Origin: Peribacillus simplex NBRC 15720 = DSM 1321
Lineage (GTDB): Bacteria > Bacillota > Bacilli > Bacillales > DSM-1321
Length of the DNA: 64,000 bases
Reading direction: 5' to 3'
Assembly: GCF_002243645.1 (NCBI RefSeq)
Contig: NZ_CP017704.1
Coordinates: 3,924,001-3,988,000, forward strand
The notes under the pieces: generated by a model
Databases searched by the model: none
What the model was told of the DNA's origin: nothing
Seen by the model: only the letters and a program-made list of their open reading frames with translations
Position numbers and translations under genes: made by a program
In this document: piece by piece, positions 1 through 7,725 of the stretch
How the letters are laid out: each line of letters begins with the position of its first letter
Position numbering within the stretch: position 1 is the first letter of the stretch

Positions 1-415
1 TGAGGAGGCCCTTCACAGAAACCTTTCCTCTTTGCCTTTCGAGCCCATCTTTCGTTTGGACATTTTCAAAAAACAGCGGCGCAAGCAATGCACCCGAAAT
101 GATTGTGATTTGCCAAGTACCGGCGATTAGCCAGCCAGGTGAGTAGGCGGATGCAAAGCATAAAGGAGCATAAAATAACCCAAATCCGACAAAACTCCAA
201 AGCAGCCAAGGACCCGGCTTCTCTCTCATCACGCGTAAAAGGGGACGCAGATTTTTTCTGCTTAATACGATACACAACAGAAAAGGCACCATAAAGATAT
301 AACGCAGCGAAGCACTCCATATCCAACTTCCGCCAGACAACTCCATGGCTTGATTTAAAACAAACGTAAATGCAAAAAAGAAAGCAGAACAAATACCTAA
401 TATAATCGGACGCAA
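1..415 (-). CDS. EmrE-type multidrug/drug-metabolite efflux transporter, partial
   Basis: The reading frame begins with TTG at 415 and runs off the left edge, giving about 138 N-terminal residues. A GAGGTGA ribosome site lies 5-6 bases upstream of the TTG, which decides the start. The visible part starts LRPIILGICSAFFFAFTFVL and contains several hydrophobic segments typical of DMT-superfamily transporters, most like the Bacillus 'multidrug resistance efflux transporter' (EmrE, PF13536) family. Substrate unknown. It is divergent from abrB. The longest ATG-initiated frame in this stretch (66-392) is a shadow in another frame with poor composition. The C-terminal half is missing only because of the window boundary. 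Confidence 0.7.
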   Translation of the reverse strand, partial: MRPIILGICSAFFFAFTFVLNQAMELSGGSWIWSASLRYIFMVPFLLCIVLSRKNLRPLLRVMREKPGPWLLWSFVGFGLFYAPLCFASAYSPGWLIAGTWQITIISGALLAPLFFENVQTKDGLERQRGKVSVKGLL

Positions 416-612
416 TTGACTCACCTCAATCTGTTTTATGAGTCAGTAAGACTCTCGAAGTATGGCAATCGTTTCGGCTTTCCGAAAGATTTTTCAGAAA
501 TATCCACTGTGTCAAAAGCAGAATGAATTTTCGAAATATTATAAGCGATCAATTTAAATTGTCCTTCAAAAGCAAAAGAAAATCAACAGGATTCTATTAG
601 GCTAGTGAAATT

Positions 613-648
613 CATTCTCCATCATTCGACATGGAATGATGGAGAATG
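613..648. repeat. 15-bp perfect inverted repeat in the efflux/abrB divergent region
   Basis: Arms CATTCTCCATCATTC (613-627) and its exact complement (634-648) flank a 6-base loop. No T-run follows on either strand, so it is not a standard intrinsic terminator. It lies about 200 bp upstream of the efflux gene and 160 bp upstream of the abrB promoter. It may be an operator or an RNA hairpin; function unknown. Confidence 0.6.
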
Positions 649-809
649 GCTGTTGAAATTATATGAATACGTTTTCATTTCAATAATTAAATTAACAAAA
701 TGTGCCAATAAAAAAGCGGGAAACGTTGTTATGACGCGTGTTATGAAGGAATTACTAATATTTTATATAAAAATCATATAGAGGCAGATAATATACGAAG
801 ATACGAGAA

Positions 810-838
810 TTGACGAATATGGTAGGTAGTGGTATATT
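810..838 (+). promoter_or_regulatory. sigma-A promoter of abrB
   Basis: TTGACG (810-815), a 17-base spacer and TATATT (833-838) form a good sigma-A promoter about 80 bases upstream of the abrB start. A TGACGAA sequence at 811-817 overlaps the -35 element and itself matches the Spo0A box consensus TGNCGAA. Confidence 0.65.
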
Positions 839-855
839 TATAGAAGTGCAAATAA

Positions 856-872
856 TGTCGAATGGTGACGAA
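856..872 (+). promoter_or_regulatory. tandem Spo0A (0A) boxes
   Basis: TGTCGAA (856-862) and TGACGAA (866-872) are two matches to the 0A box TGNCGAA, same orientation, exactly 10 bp apart, just downstream of the promoter. Two tandem 0A boxes downstream of the start site are the known arrangement at B. subtilis abrB, where phosphorylated Spo0A represses transcription. Repression here is inferred. Confidence 0.7.
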
Positions 873-917
873 ATATATAGATGCAACATTCGCAAGAAAG
901 TTAGTGGGGTAAATTAA

Positions 918-1202
918 ATGAAATCTACAGGTATTGTACGTAAAGTTGACGAATTAGGACGGGTAGTCATTCCAATTGAACTACGCCGAACATTAGGAAT
1001 TAATGAGAAAGACGCTCTGGAGATTTATGTAGAACAAGAGCGCATCATCCTTCAAAAATATAAACCAAACATGACATGTCAGGTTACAGGTGAAGTTTCC
1101 GATGACAATATGAAACTTGCTGACGGTAAATTAATACTTAGCCCTGAAGGTGCCGAACTTCTAATTAAAGAAATTCAAGCCAGCATGGAAACTGCTAAAT
1201 AA
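918..1202 (+). CDS. abrB: transition-state regulator AbrB
   Basis: Encodes 94 residues with the N-terminal swapped-hairpin AbrB DNA-binding domain (residues 1-50, MKSTGIVRKVDELGRVVIPI), nearly identical to B. subtilis AbrB, and a C-terminal multimerisation region. The stretch KYKPNMTCQVTGEVSDDN distinguishes it from the paralogue Abh, which has KYKPHGVCLMTGE at that point. AbrB represses post-exponential genes (biofilm, antibiotics, competence, sporulation) during growth. The ATG follows a GTGGGG ribosome site. Promoter and tandem 0A boxes upstream indicate repression by Spo0A~P. A strong intrinsic terminator follows directly, so the gene is monocistronic. Confidence 0.95.
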   Translation: MKSTGIVRKVDELGRVVIPIELRRTLGINEKDALEIYVEQERIILQKYKPNMTCQVTGEVSDDNMKLADGKLILSPEGAELLIKEIQASMETAK

Positions 1203-1227
1203 TTAATATACTAGATAAATAGCATCC

Positions 1228-1258
1228 AAGTGTAGGGAAGGTTTCCCTACACTTTTTT
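1228..1258 (+). terminator. intrinsic terminator of abrB
   Basis: 12-bp stem AAGTGTAGGGAA / TTCCCTACACTT with a 3-base loop, running into TTTTTT, 26 bases after the abrB stop. It also faces the end of the convergent GNAT gene. Confidence 0.9.
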
Positions 1259-1261
1259 ATA

Positions 1262-1699
1262 TTAAATGGTGAAATAATAGAAATGGTTCAATTCACGGAC
1301 GAAACCAAATTTTTCATAAAGTTTCTGTGCTTTTACATTATCCTTGCCTGTCTCCAGTGAAACCCCTTTGGCACCTGTTTCGCGTGCAAAAGTGATGGCC
1401 GCGTTCAATAACTCCTCGCCAAATCCCTTTTTGCGGGCGGACTCCCTCACAAATAAATCATTCAATACCCATGACCGCATCATACTCACAGATGAAAAAG
1501 AAGGGTATAATTGTACAAAACCAATAGGATTTCCTTCATCATAGGCCATAAAAACCACAGACTCCCCATTTGTCAGCCTTTCTCTTAAAAACTCCTTTGC
1601 GCGACCGGGATCGGATGTTTGCTCATAAAACACTCTGTATAAATCAAAAAGTTCGGTCAGTGATTCTAGCTCATGTAATGTAGCCTTCTGTATGCTCAT
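1262..1699 (-). CDS. GNAT family N-acetyltransferase
   Basis: 145-residue protein with a complete GNAT fold: N-terminal helix region, a beta4 strand around residues 75-85 (LNDLFVRES), the acetyl-CoA loop ARKKGFGEELL (about 87-98), and the C-terminal KAQKLYEKFGF (about 122-132) seen in RimI-like enzymes. It should transfer an acetyl group from acetyl-CoA to an amine; the substrate cannot be read from the sequence. Start ATG has a GGGGG ribosome site 7 bases upstream. It is convergent with abrB and separated from the ger operon by a terminator and a repeat array. Confidence 0.85.
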   Translation of the reverse strand: MSIQKATLHELESLTELFDLYRVFYEQTSDPGRAKEFLRERLTNGESVVFMAYDEGNPIGFVQLYPSFSSVSMMRSWVLNDLFVRESARKKGFGEELLNAAITFARETGAKGVSLETGKDNVKAQKLYEKFGFVRELNHFYYFTI

Positions 1700-1788
1700 A
1701 AATGGACCCCCAATTGTTAGAATACTCTTAATTTATCATTTAATTATGATATCCGACAAATTCAGGGCCTCATTTCCAACGCCAAAAA

Positions 1789-1825
1789 TCAGGATGGAGC
1801 TCAAAATGCCACCATCCTGACTTTT
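1789..1825. terminator. bidirectional intrinsic terminator
   Basis: Stem TCAGGATGG (1789-1797) / CCATCCTGA (1812-1820) with a 14-base loop. A T-run follows on the plus strand, and a run of five T precedes it in the minus-strand sense. In the minus sense it lies about 200 bp after the last ger gene and before the GNAT gene, so it probably ends the germination operon. Confidence 0.7.
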
Positions 1826-1859
1826 TTCATCATGAAGAGGGCTATTAAACCCAAGTTAG

Positions 1860-1975
1860 TAAACTCTTGGATAATAAGCGTTTACTCGTAGAATGTAGCA
1901 GCAAACTCATGTGATATCAGCGTTTACTCGTGAGTTTGTAGCAAATACTCGTGAATTAAGTCGATTTACTCGTCA
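1860..1975. repeat. 21-bp-phased degenerate array, TTTACTCGTGA core (locus 1)
   Basis: Six copies of a unit related to TTTACTCGTGA start at about 1860, 1881, 1903, 1923, 1944 and 1965, i.e. every 20-22 bp, separated by non-conserved ~10-base spacers. The same core in the opposite orientation occurs at 26669-26819. Spacers are far too short for CRISPR. The array lies between the ger operon stop and its terminator, so it would be part of the 3' end of that transcript. Confidence 0.75.
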
Positions 1976-2025
1976 ATGGAGCATTATCAAAAAATTGGGC
2001 ATTAAAATCACAAATCAAAACTTCA

Positions 2026-3171
2026 TTACTCGAGTGGTTTAGCTTCTAATCCGCCTGTGTTAAGGATGTGTACCTTTACGTTTATATCATGTATTGAATT
2101 TTTATCTAAATAATCTTTCGGCTCTTTTATATGATTCTTTTGCCAGTATTTTGTCTCTTTGATATAAAGGATTTTACCTAAGCTTAAAGGGTCTGCGTTC
2201 TTTTGAATCCCGGTTTCAAAGCTTGTTTGGATTTCTTTTTTTATTTCATTTTCGAATTTTTGTTTAATCTTTTCGATTTCCATTTGTGTATCTAGCCCCA
2301 GTATTTTACCCGATACGTCAACGGAAATATCGAACTTGTACTTTCCATCCTTGAAAACAGGTTTTACTTTAGAATGTGGATGGGAGAAAGAGGCATAGAT
2401 GTCTTGCTTATTCATGTTAATGCTTACGGGAGTTTTGTTGGTCCTTTTAGTGAGCCAGCGTACACCGCTCAGTTCCTTTTCAGAGAACCAGGGTTGGGAC
2501 ACTTTATAGTAAATGACAAAAGCACCATCCATATAAAGGCTTTTTCGGTTTTTATCTTTTTCTTTCCATACTTTTTCGTTCCAAGTAATGGAAGGCAAGA
2601 TGGTGGTGGATGCTTTTTCCCGTTGATTAGAATAATACCTTTGGACCGTAATGGGTTCAATGTATGATCTGTTTCGATAGACATCCTCTGGTAAATATAA
2701 TGTCGTGTATAAAGGCGATAAATTAAAATAACCATTAATGGAGAAAAGCTCATCCAGGGAACTTTTTGTGGCGAAGATATTTGCTGAGTACCTAAGTAAT
2801 TGGTTTCTGTAAATATAATCCACTATTTCTGTACTTTGCTGCTTCAAAACATTTTCACTGATTACAAATGTGGAAATATGCCCTATATAGAGAGCTTGTT
2901 GAGTATTTCGCATCAGTTGATTTACGGCAAGCGAAATGGAACGGGCTTTTTGTTTTCCAACATATACGGGCGGATTTTCAGTTGGCTTCGCTTCCGTTTT
3001 AGCTACAGCAGCAAAGTCTACAAGCTGCGCATAAACGATATATTCCCCATCTTTGTAATCAATGCCCATTGCCGTTATATAATGAAAGTCCTGTATCGTT
3101 TTTTCATCCCAGCAACCCGAAAGTAAAAGGATTAAAGGTATGGTCAACAATAGTTTACAAAAGCGGAACAT
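2026..3171 (-). CDS. Ger(x)C family spore germination lipoprotein (germinant receptor C subunit)
   Basis: 381 residues from the ATG at 3171, which has an AAAGGAG ribosome site and starts 4 bases after the A-subunit stop; an upstream in-frame ATG at 3201 lies inside the A gene and lacks this site. A lipoprotein signal ends LLLSG|C, with the lipidated cysteine at residue 20, followed by WDEKTIQDFHYITAMGID, typical of GerAC/GerKC. C subunits are lipid-anchored on the outside of the spore inner membrane and form the receptor with A and B subunits. Last gene of the operon; a repeat array and terminator follow. Confidence 0.92.
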   Translation of the reverse strand: MFRFCKLLLTIPLILLLSGCWDEKTIQDFHYITAMGIDYKDGEYIVYAQLVDFAAVAKTEAKPTENPPVYVGKQKARSISLAVNQLMRNTQQALYIGHISTFVISENVLKQQSTEIVDYIYRNQLLRYSANIFATKSSLDELFSINGYFNLSPLYTTLYLPEDVYRNRSYIEPITVQRYYSNQREKASTTILPSITWNEKVWKEKDKNRKSLYMDGAFVIYYKVSQPWFSEKELSGVRWLTKRTNKTPVSINMNKQDIYASFSHPHSKVKPVFKDGKYKFDISVDVSGKILGLDTQMEIEKIKQKFENEIKKEIQTSFETGIQKNADPLSLGKILYIKETKYWQKNHIKEPKDYLDKNSIHDINVKVHILNTGGLEAKPLE

Positions 3172-3175
3172 GGCC

Positions 3176-4660
3176 TTACTGCTCCTTTCTGGTCTTATCA
3201 TTAGCTGCCAATGATCGCTTGCTCATGGAATTCCATGGCCTTTTTATGAATGCATCCATGATTTTTGCGAACCTTGGTGGATTCAGTCCTCCAATATAGG
3301 GAACCCCGAATGATTCAAGTCTGGATAATAAAGTGACAATGGAAAGGAAACCGATTATCAAGCCGTAGATTCCGTAAATGCAGCTGAGCGCTAAAACTAA
3401 CATACGCAGGATGGTGACGGCGCCTGTTAGTGACTGGTTTACAAGGGTATAAGATGCGACAGAAGTCACTGCAGTGACCACAAGCATGGTTTGTGAAGTC
3501 AGTCCTGCCCGTATCGCGGCATCACCGACAATGAGACCGCCTACAACTGCAACTGTCTGCCCAACCGCTTTAGGTAACCTGACTCCGGATTCACGGAATA
3601 GTTCAAATAAAATGAGCATGAGAATGAATTCCATGGTGGCGGATAAGGGAAGCCCGAGTCTTGAAAGGGTTATGGTGGCTAGTAACGGAAACGGTACCTG
3701 TTCAATGTTGAAAGCGGAAATGGATATCCAAAACCCAGGTAATAAAATGGTAATGCCAAGCCCCATAAAGCGAAGCAGTCGCTCCAGGCTTACAAATAGA
3801 TAAGGGAGATTCGAATCCTCTGCGGTTTTTATTTGCAATAGTAATGTAGAAGGAGCCACGATTATTGTTGGCATACCGTCCACGATTAGAATGAATCTTC
3901 CTTGATTGAGTGCTTCCACTGCAAAATCAGGGCGACTTGTATAATGGGTGAGTGGAAATATACTGAATTTACTTTTTGTGATCAATTCTTCCAATTGTTG
4001 GCTGCTAACCAATATATCAATATCAATGGAGTTAATCTTGGATCTTACATGTTTAACCAGATCTTTATTGATGATGTCATCTATGTACATCAGTGCGACT
4101 TTCGTTTGACTGCGCTTGCCAACGATAAAGTCTTCATAGGCTAACGATTTTGTTTTTAGACGTTTTCTGATTAAGGCTGTATTTATGGATAAATCTTCGA
4201 CAAACCCATCTCTTGGACCTCTTACCGAGACCTCGAAAGAAGACTCCTCAGGCTGCCGGTTCGGAACATTGGACAAATTTATTGAAAATAAATCTTGGTT
4301 CGACGGTATGAATAATAATGCATTCCCGGAGAAGATCAGCTGTTGGACACTAATGAATTCACTATCAATGGTCACTTTCGTCAAATCCACCAAGGGTTTT
4401 AGCTTGTTGATTGCCTCTTCCGCATCAATCCTCTCATCCAATTCCATCATTTTATTTAATTTTTCCAAAATTCCCTCGTTCAATAAACTGATATCGGCCA
4501 TACCCGAGCAATAAAAAATAAGGGCAGGAATGAGCCTTTCTGTTTCTCCGATATAAATCGTGTCAAATATGATATCTGAACTTGAACGGAATAACTCCCG
4601 AAATGTCTCTTCCTTTAATTCAGGCAGGGCTGGTTCATTTTTGGATCGTTTCATTCTCAT
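3176..4660 (-). CDS. GerA family spore germination protein (germinant receptor A subunit)
   Basis: 494 residues, a normal length for GerAA/GerKA. A hydrophilic N-terminal domain (about 1-250, including SDIIFDTIYIGE and VRGPRDGFVEDLSINTALIRKR) precedes about five membrane segments (250-460). The PFPLLATITLSRLGLPL region is characteristic of the family. It should act in the spore inner membrane in nutrient sensing and ion release. The start ATG has AAGGAGGG 8 bases upstream and overlaps the end of the B-subunit gene by 26 bp, indicating translational coupling. Confidence 0.93.
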   Translation of the reverse strand: MRMKRSKNEPALPELKEETFRELFRSSSDIIFDTIYIGETERLIPALIFYCSGMADISLLNEGILEKLNKMMELDERIDAEEAINKLKPLVDLTKVTIDSEFISVQQLIFSGNALLFIPSNQDLFSINLSNVPNRQPEESSFEVSVRGPRDGFVEDLSINTALIRKRLKTKSLAYEDFIVGKRSQTKVALMYIDDIINKDLVKHVRSKINSIDIDILVSSQQLEELITKSKFSIFPLTHYTSRPDFAVEALNQGRFILIVDGMPTIIVAPSTLLLQIKTAEDSNLPYLFVSLERLLRFMGLGITILLPGFWISISAFNIEQVPFPLLATITLSRLGLPLSATMEFILMLILFELFRESGVRLPKAVGQTVAVVGGLIVGDAAIRAGLTSQTMLVVTAVTSVASYTLVNQSLTGAVTILRMLVLALSCIYGIYGLIIGFLSIVTLLSRLESFGVPYIGGLNPPRFAKIMDAFIKRPWNSMSKRSLAANDKTRKEQ

Positions 4661-5735
4661 GTTTTTTACCCTCCTTAGAACTAATGAAAGTGCCGGTAAA
4701 TAAGATGGTGGACAAAAGTAAAAGGAAATAAAAAGCGCCAGGGTAATAAAAAGTTTGAGTTACATGCAAGAACTTGAAATTACTGAAGGGTACGATGGAG
4801 ATGACGACCATAAGAAAACCTACAGCGAAAAGGATTCCGAGCTTCATATTGTTCGTTTTTCCTTTAAAGACTTCCATTATTAAGAATAACGCTAGGGATA
4901 CACGGATATAGGCTCCCGCAAGCCATTGATAAATGGAAAAGAAGTCTGTATGTTCGATATATTTACCAATTGTCAGCAACCGCCATTGTTCATAGGCGGG
5001 GTACCTCATGGCTTCGGCTAAGGTCGGCCCGAACTCAGCGATAGCAGCAGTTAGTGGGCCCATAAGTAGAAACACTAAACCGAGACATAAGAAAACCAAT
5101 GCTTTCCGACTGAGCTTATCAGAAAGCTTTTCCTGAAAAAAAACGATTAAAATCAGTTCGGCAAGACCATAACCATAATAATGCAAAGCCTTAACGCCAT
5201 GAAAATAGCCATTCTCGAAAAGGGGAAGGAGGTGGCTATAGTCTTTAGTCGGTATATTTCCGGTCGCAACAAAAATGCCAAGACCGACGACAATCGGCAA
5301 TAATACAGAAGAGCAAATGGCGATGGAGCGCATACCTGAATGGGCTAGGAATATGCATAGCAGTGTAAACGGAATGATAATGGCCAAACTTGGGGTTTCA
5401 AACAGAAAGCTTGTAGTGATCCAATCTATCGTTTCCTTGGTGGTAGCCAATACAAGACTGATCAGATAAATCACTATAAAGAATAAAACGATATTTTTAA
5501 TGTGTTTCCCAAATCTATTTTCAAGCCAATTAGTCAGGGATTGATTATTCATATTCTTGATTATCCTGGATAATATGTAGACCCAAATCGGTATCAATCC
5601 AATAGTTATGATAGAAAAAAACCAAGCATCCCTTCCGCCAGTGGATAGGAGGAAAGGGATCAACATAACGTGATTAAGAAGGCCGATTGATAAAAAGAAA
5701 ATGCTAAGGGTTTGTATCGAACTGATTTTCTTCAA
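4635..5735 (-). CDS. GerAB/ArcD/ProY family germinant receptor B subunit
   Basis: Ten-membrane-segment protein of the amino acid/polyamine transporter-like GerAB family, which is thought to bind the nutrient germinant. I prefer the TTG at 5735 (LKKISSIQTLSIFF), preceded by a GGGGATAGGA region, because family members begin just before this motif; an ATG at 5789 would add 18 atypical residues. The TTG start gives 366 residues. First gene of the operon: order B-A-C rather than the A-B-C of the B. subtilis gerA operon. Germinant unknown. Confidence 0.88.
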   Translation of the reverse strand: MKKISSIQTLSIFFLSIGLLNHVMLIPFLLSTGGRDAWFFSIITIGLIPIWVYILSRIIKNMNNQSLTNWLENRFGKHIKNIVLFFIVIYLISLVLATTKETIDWITTSFLFETPSLAIIIPFTLLCIFLAHSGMRSIAICSSVLLPIVVGLGIFVATGNIPTKDYSHLLPLFENGYFHGVKALHYYGYGLAELILIVFFQEKLSDKLSRKALVFLCLGLVFLLMGPLTAAIAEFGPTLAEAMRYPAYEQWRLLTIGKYIEHTDFFSIYQWLAGAYIRVSLALFLIMEVFKGKTNNMKLGILFAVGFLMVVISIVPFSNFKFLHVTQTFYYPGAFYFLLLLSTILFTGTFISSKEGKKHENETIQK

Positions 5736-5976
5736 GATGATCCTATCCCCATTTCCATTGTGTAAAGATTGGATTGTTGTACATGCCATTCTTTTGTTAT
5801 GGTTGCTAAATGTGGAAATAGTATACGTGCTTATGAGATGGATTAATATTCCTGGTGGTTAATGAAAACATGAGCAGGAGTGCAAAACAAAGAATTGCCG
5901 GTAAAAAGGATTTGTCTCAATTGATAAAGAATATATACTGGATGCTATTTTTATCGAACATCAAGGGGGAATGAAG

Positions 5977-6495
5977 ATGGATTTAAGATACCCGGTTGGT
6001 AAATTTCAGTTTGACGGGGAAATTACTAATGGTGTGACCGAGGGATGGATCAGGGAGATTCAAGCTTTGCCTGGGATGCTGCAGGAGGCAGTGGGTAACA
6101 TGGATGATGAACAGCTTGATACGGCTTATCGGCCTGGAGGATGGACGGTGCGCCAAGTGGTGCATCATGTTGCTGATAGTCATATGAATGTGTTCATTCG
6201 CTTTAAATTGGCCCTTACGGAAGAAAGTCCGGTCATTAAACCGTACGAGGAGGCGCAATGGGCAGAGCTGCCTGATTATGATTTGCCGATTGAAGTTTCT
6301 CTATCACTAATCGAAAGTGTACATATCCGAATGTGCAAACTTTTATCGGGTCTTCATGCAGACGACCTGAGCCGAACATTCATTCATCCTGATTCAGGAG
6401 TGGTGACTATCGGTGAAAATATAGGCATTTATGCATGGCACGGACGCCATCATCTGGCTCATATTACTTCTTTATCAAAGCGCCAGGGATGGTGA
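5977..6495 (+). CDS. yfiT: YfiT/BstA-like DinB-fold metal-dependent hydrolase or bacillithiol transferase
   Basis: 172 residues starting DLRYPVGKFQFDGEITN, very close to B. subtilis YfiT (BstA). It has the DinB-like four-helix bundle with three metal-binding histidines: the HHVADSHMN region (about 62-70) and the C-terminal WHGRHHLAH (about 153-161). Proteins of this family bind nickel or zinc and are proposed S-transferases using bacillithiol. The second ATG (5977) is chosen because GGGGGA touches the first ATG (5971) but is 7 bases from the second. A possible promoter TTGTCT-16-TATACT lies at 5912-5939. Confidence 0.85.
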   Translation: MDLRYPVGKFQFDGEITNGVTEGWIREIQALPGMLQEAVGNMDDEQLDTAYRPGGWTVRQVVHHVADSHMNVFIRFKLALTEESPVIKPYEEAQWAELPDYDLPIEVSLSLIESVHIRMCKLLSGLHADDLSRTFIHPDSGVVTIGENIGIYAWHGRHHLAHITSLSKRQGW

Positions 6496-6519
6496 ATATA
6501 ACTATATCTCCTGAAGGTT

Positions 6520-7041
6520 GTGATCACTTTGAATGCTGAGGTGAAAGTCGAACAATTAACATCAATCGAATACCATCTTAATGAACTTTCCGACCTTTTG
6601 GTGCAAGTTGTGAATGATGGAGCGTCCATTGGTTTTTTACCTCCCATGAAACAGTCTGAGGCAATTGATTATTGGGGTAGTGCCCTAAATCCTGATGTGA
6701 TTCTGTTTGTCGCGAAATTACAGGGTGAGATAGTCGGGAGCGTACAGTTACATTTATGTTCAAAGCAAAACGGCGGCCATCGTGCGGAAATAGCAAAATT
6801 AATGACGCATACTGGTTATAGACGAAAAGGCATAGGACGTTCACTCATGCTAGAGGCTGAGAAGAGGGCCAAGCAGGAGGGACGGATATTATTGGTCCTG
6901 GATACAAGGGAAGGGGATCCTTCTAACTCCTTGTATACTTCATTGGGATATATTCAGGCAGGAAGGATTCCTGATTATGCGAAATCGGCAAATGGTGAAT
7001 TCCATCCGACCATTTTGTATTTTAAAAATAAGATCGGGTAA
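6520..7041 (+). CDS. GNAT family N-acetyltransferase
   Basis: 173 residues with the GNAT core: AEIAKLMTHTGYRRKGIGRSLM (about 89-110) contains the R/Q-x-x-G-x-G/A acetyl-CoA loop, followed by LVLDTREGDPSNSLYTSLGY (about 125-145). Likely acetylates a small molecule; substrate unknown. GTG at 6520 is only 2 bases after AAGG, so the in-frame TTG at 6529, 11 bases away, is an alternative start. It sits 24 bp after the YfiT gene and 23 bp before the next, probably one transcript. Confidence 0.85.
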   Translation: MITLNAEVKVEQLTSIEYHLNELSDLLVQVVNDGASIGFLPPMKQSEAIDYWGSALNPDVILFVAKLQGEIVGSVQLHLCSKQNGGHRAEIAKLMTHTGYRRKGIGRSLMLEAEKRAKQEGRILLVLDTREGDPSNSLYTSLGYIQAGRIPDYAKSANGEFHPTILYFKNKIG

Positions 7042-7064
7042 TGAATCGAATAGGGGGAATCTAA

Positions 7065-7550
7065 GTGCAAGCTGTAATCAAAAAAGAAGGTAACGGGATT
7101 ATCGCAAGATTCGATCGCCTGCTCAATCATTCAGTGGAAAAGGTATGGGGTGCTTTAACGGAGAATGATAAGTTGGAAAAGTGGATGTCCAATCTGGAAA
7201 TAAAGGACCTTCGAAAAGACGGGAACATAAAATTCAATTTCAATGATGGGTCAGGGAAATCCTTTGATATGAAGATAAGGGATTTCCGGGAATCTGCCGT
7301 TTTAGACTTTGAATGGGGGGACGGCTGGGTTCGTTTCGAGGTATCCCCTGAAAAGGATGGATGCTCATTAGTATTGAAGGAATCCATCCAGCCTGTTAAT
7401 GATCATACACCAAAGGATTTGGCAGGCTGGCATGTTTGCCTCGATATGTTAAGTAATTTACTTGATGGTCATCATCAGGACTTCCCAATGGGTGAATGGG
7501 AAAAATGGCATATGGAATATACGGCCGCAGTCAAACGAATGAATGGATGA
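7065..7550 (+). CDS. SRPBCC (START/AHSA1-like) domain protein
   Basis: 161 residues. The opening FDRLLNHSVEKVWGALTENDKLEKWM is the classical start of the SRPBCC/Aha1-like fold (beta strand, 'V..VW.ALT....L..W'), followed by alternating strands and a C-terminal helix (about 130-160). The family binds hydrophobic ligands or acts as a co-chaperone-like domain; no specific role can be assigned. GTG start with AGGGGGA 7 bases upstream. Probably the last gene of the 5977-7550 unit. Confidence 0.75.
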   Translation: MQAVIKKEGNGIIARFDRLLNHSVEKVWGALTENDKLEKWMSNLEIKDLRKDGNIKFNFNDGSGKSFDMKIRDFRESAVLDFEWGDGWVRFEVSPEKDGCSLVLKESIQPVNDHTPKDLAGWHVCLDMLSNLLDGHHQDFPMGEWEKWHMEYTAAVKRMNG

Positions 7551-7620
7551 ATGGAATGCGGTGGATACATTAGACGGCCTAAAACCGAAGTGATGCTTCT
7601 GCTTTAAAGGAAGTTTTTTG

Positions 7621-7650
7621 TTGATATACCAGTTTGTGCCATGTTAATAT
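7621..7650 (+). promoter_or_regulatory. promoter of the MFS leader transcript
   Basis: TTGATA (7621-7626), an 18-base spacer and TAATAT (7645-7650) precede the leader-peptide ribosome site by about 20 bases. No other good sigma-A match is visible before the transporter gene. Confidence 0.5.
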
Positions 7651-7683
7651 GACTTTAACTTTTAAGAAATGGAGGTTTTCCTT

Positions 7684-7725
7684 GTGACATTTATCAGACT
7701 GCGTTTCCAATCTTTGAACCGCTAA
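7684..7725 (+). CDS. ErmD-type macrolide-sensing leader peptide
   Basis: A 13-codon ORF (GTG start) encodes MTFIRLRFQSLNR. It has an excellent ribosome site, ATGGAGG, 8 bases upstream. From memory the ErmD/ErmK leader is MTHSMRLRFPTLNQ; the match covers the R-L-R macrolide-arrest motif (residues 5-7) and the following F-x-x-L-N. Erythromycin-bound ribosomes stall at R-L-R/K motifs and remodel downstream mRNA. Just after the motif, CTTTGAAC (7712-7719) can pair with GTTCAAGG (7734-7741), so stalling would affect that hairpin. The peptide precedes an MFS efflux gene rather than an erm methylase. Confidence 0.75.
   Translation: MTFIRLRFQSLNR

Noticed and set aside
66-392. 108-residue minus-strand ORF
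   Set aside because: Shadow frame of the TTG-started EmrE-type transporter, which has the ribosome site and membrane-protein composition.
5790-5880. SigG promoter for the ger operon
   Set aside because: A GTATACTA -10-like sequence exists on the minus strand, but the nearest -35-like GGAATA is 21 bases away, too far for SigG.
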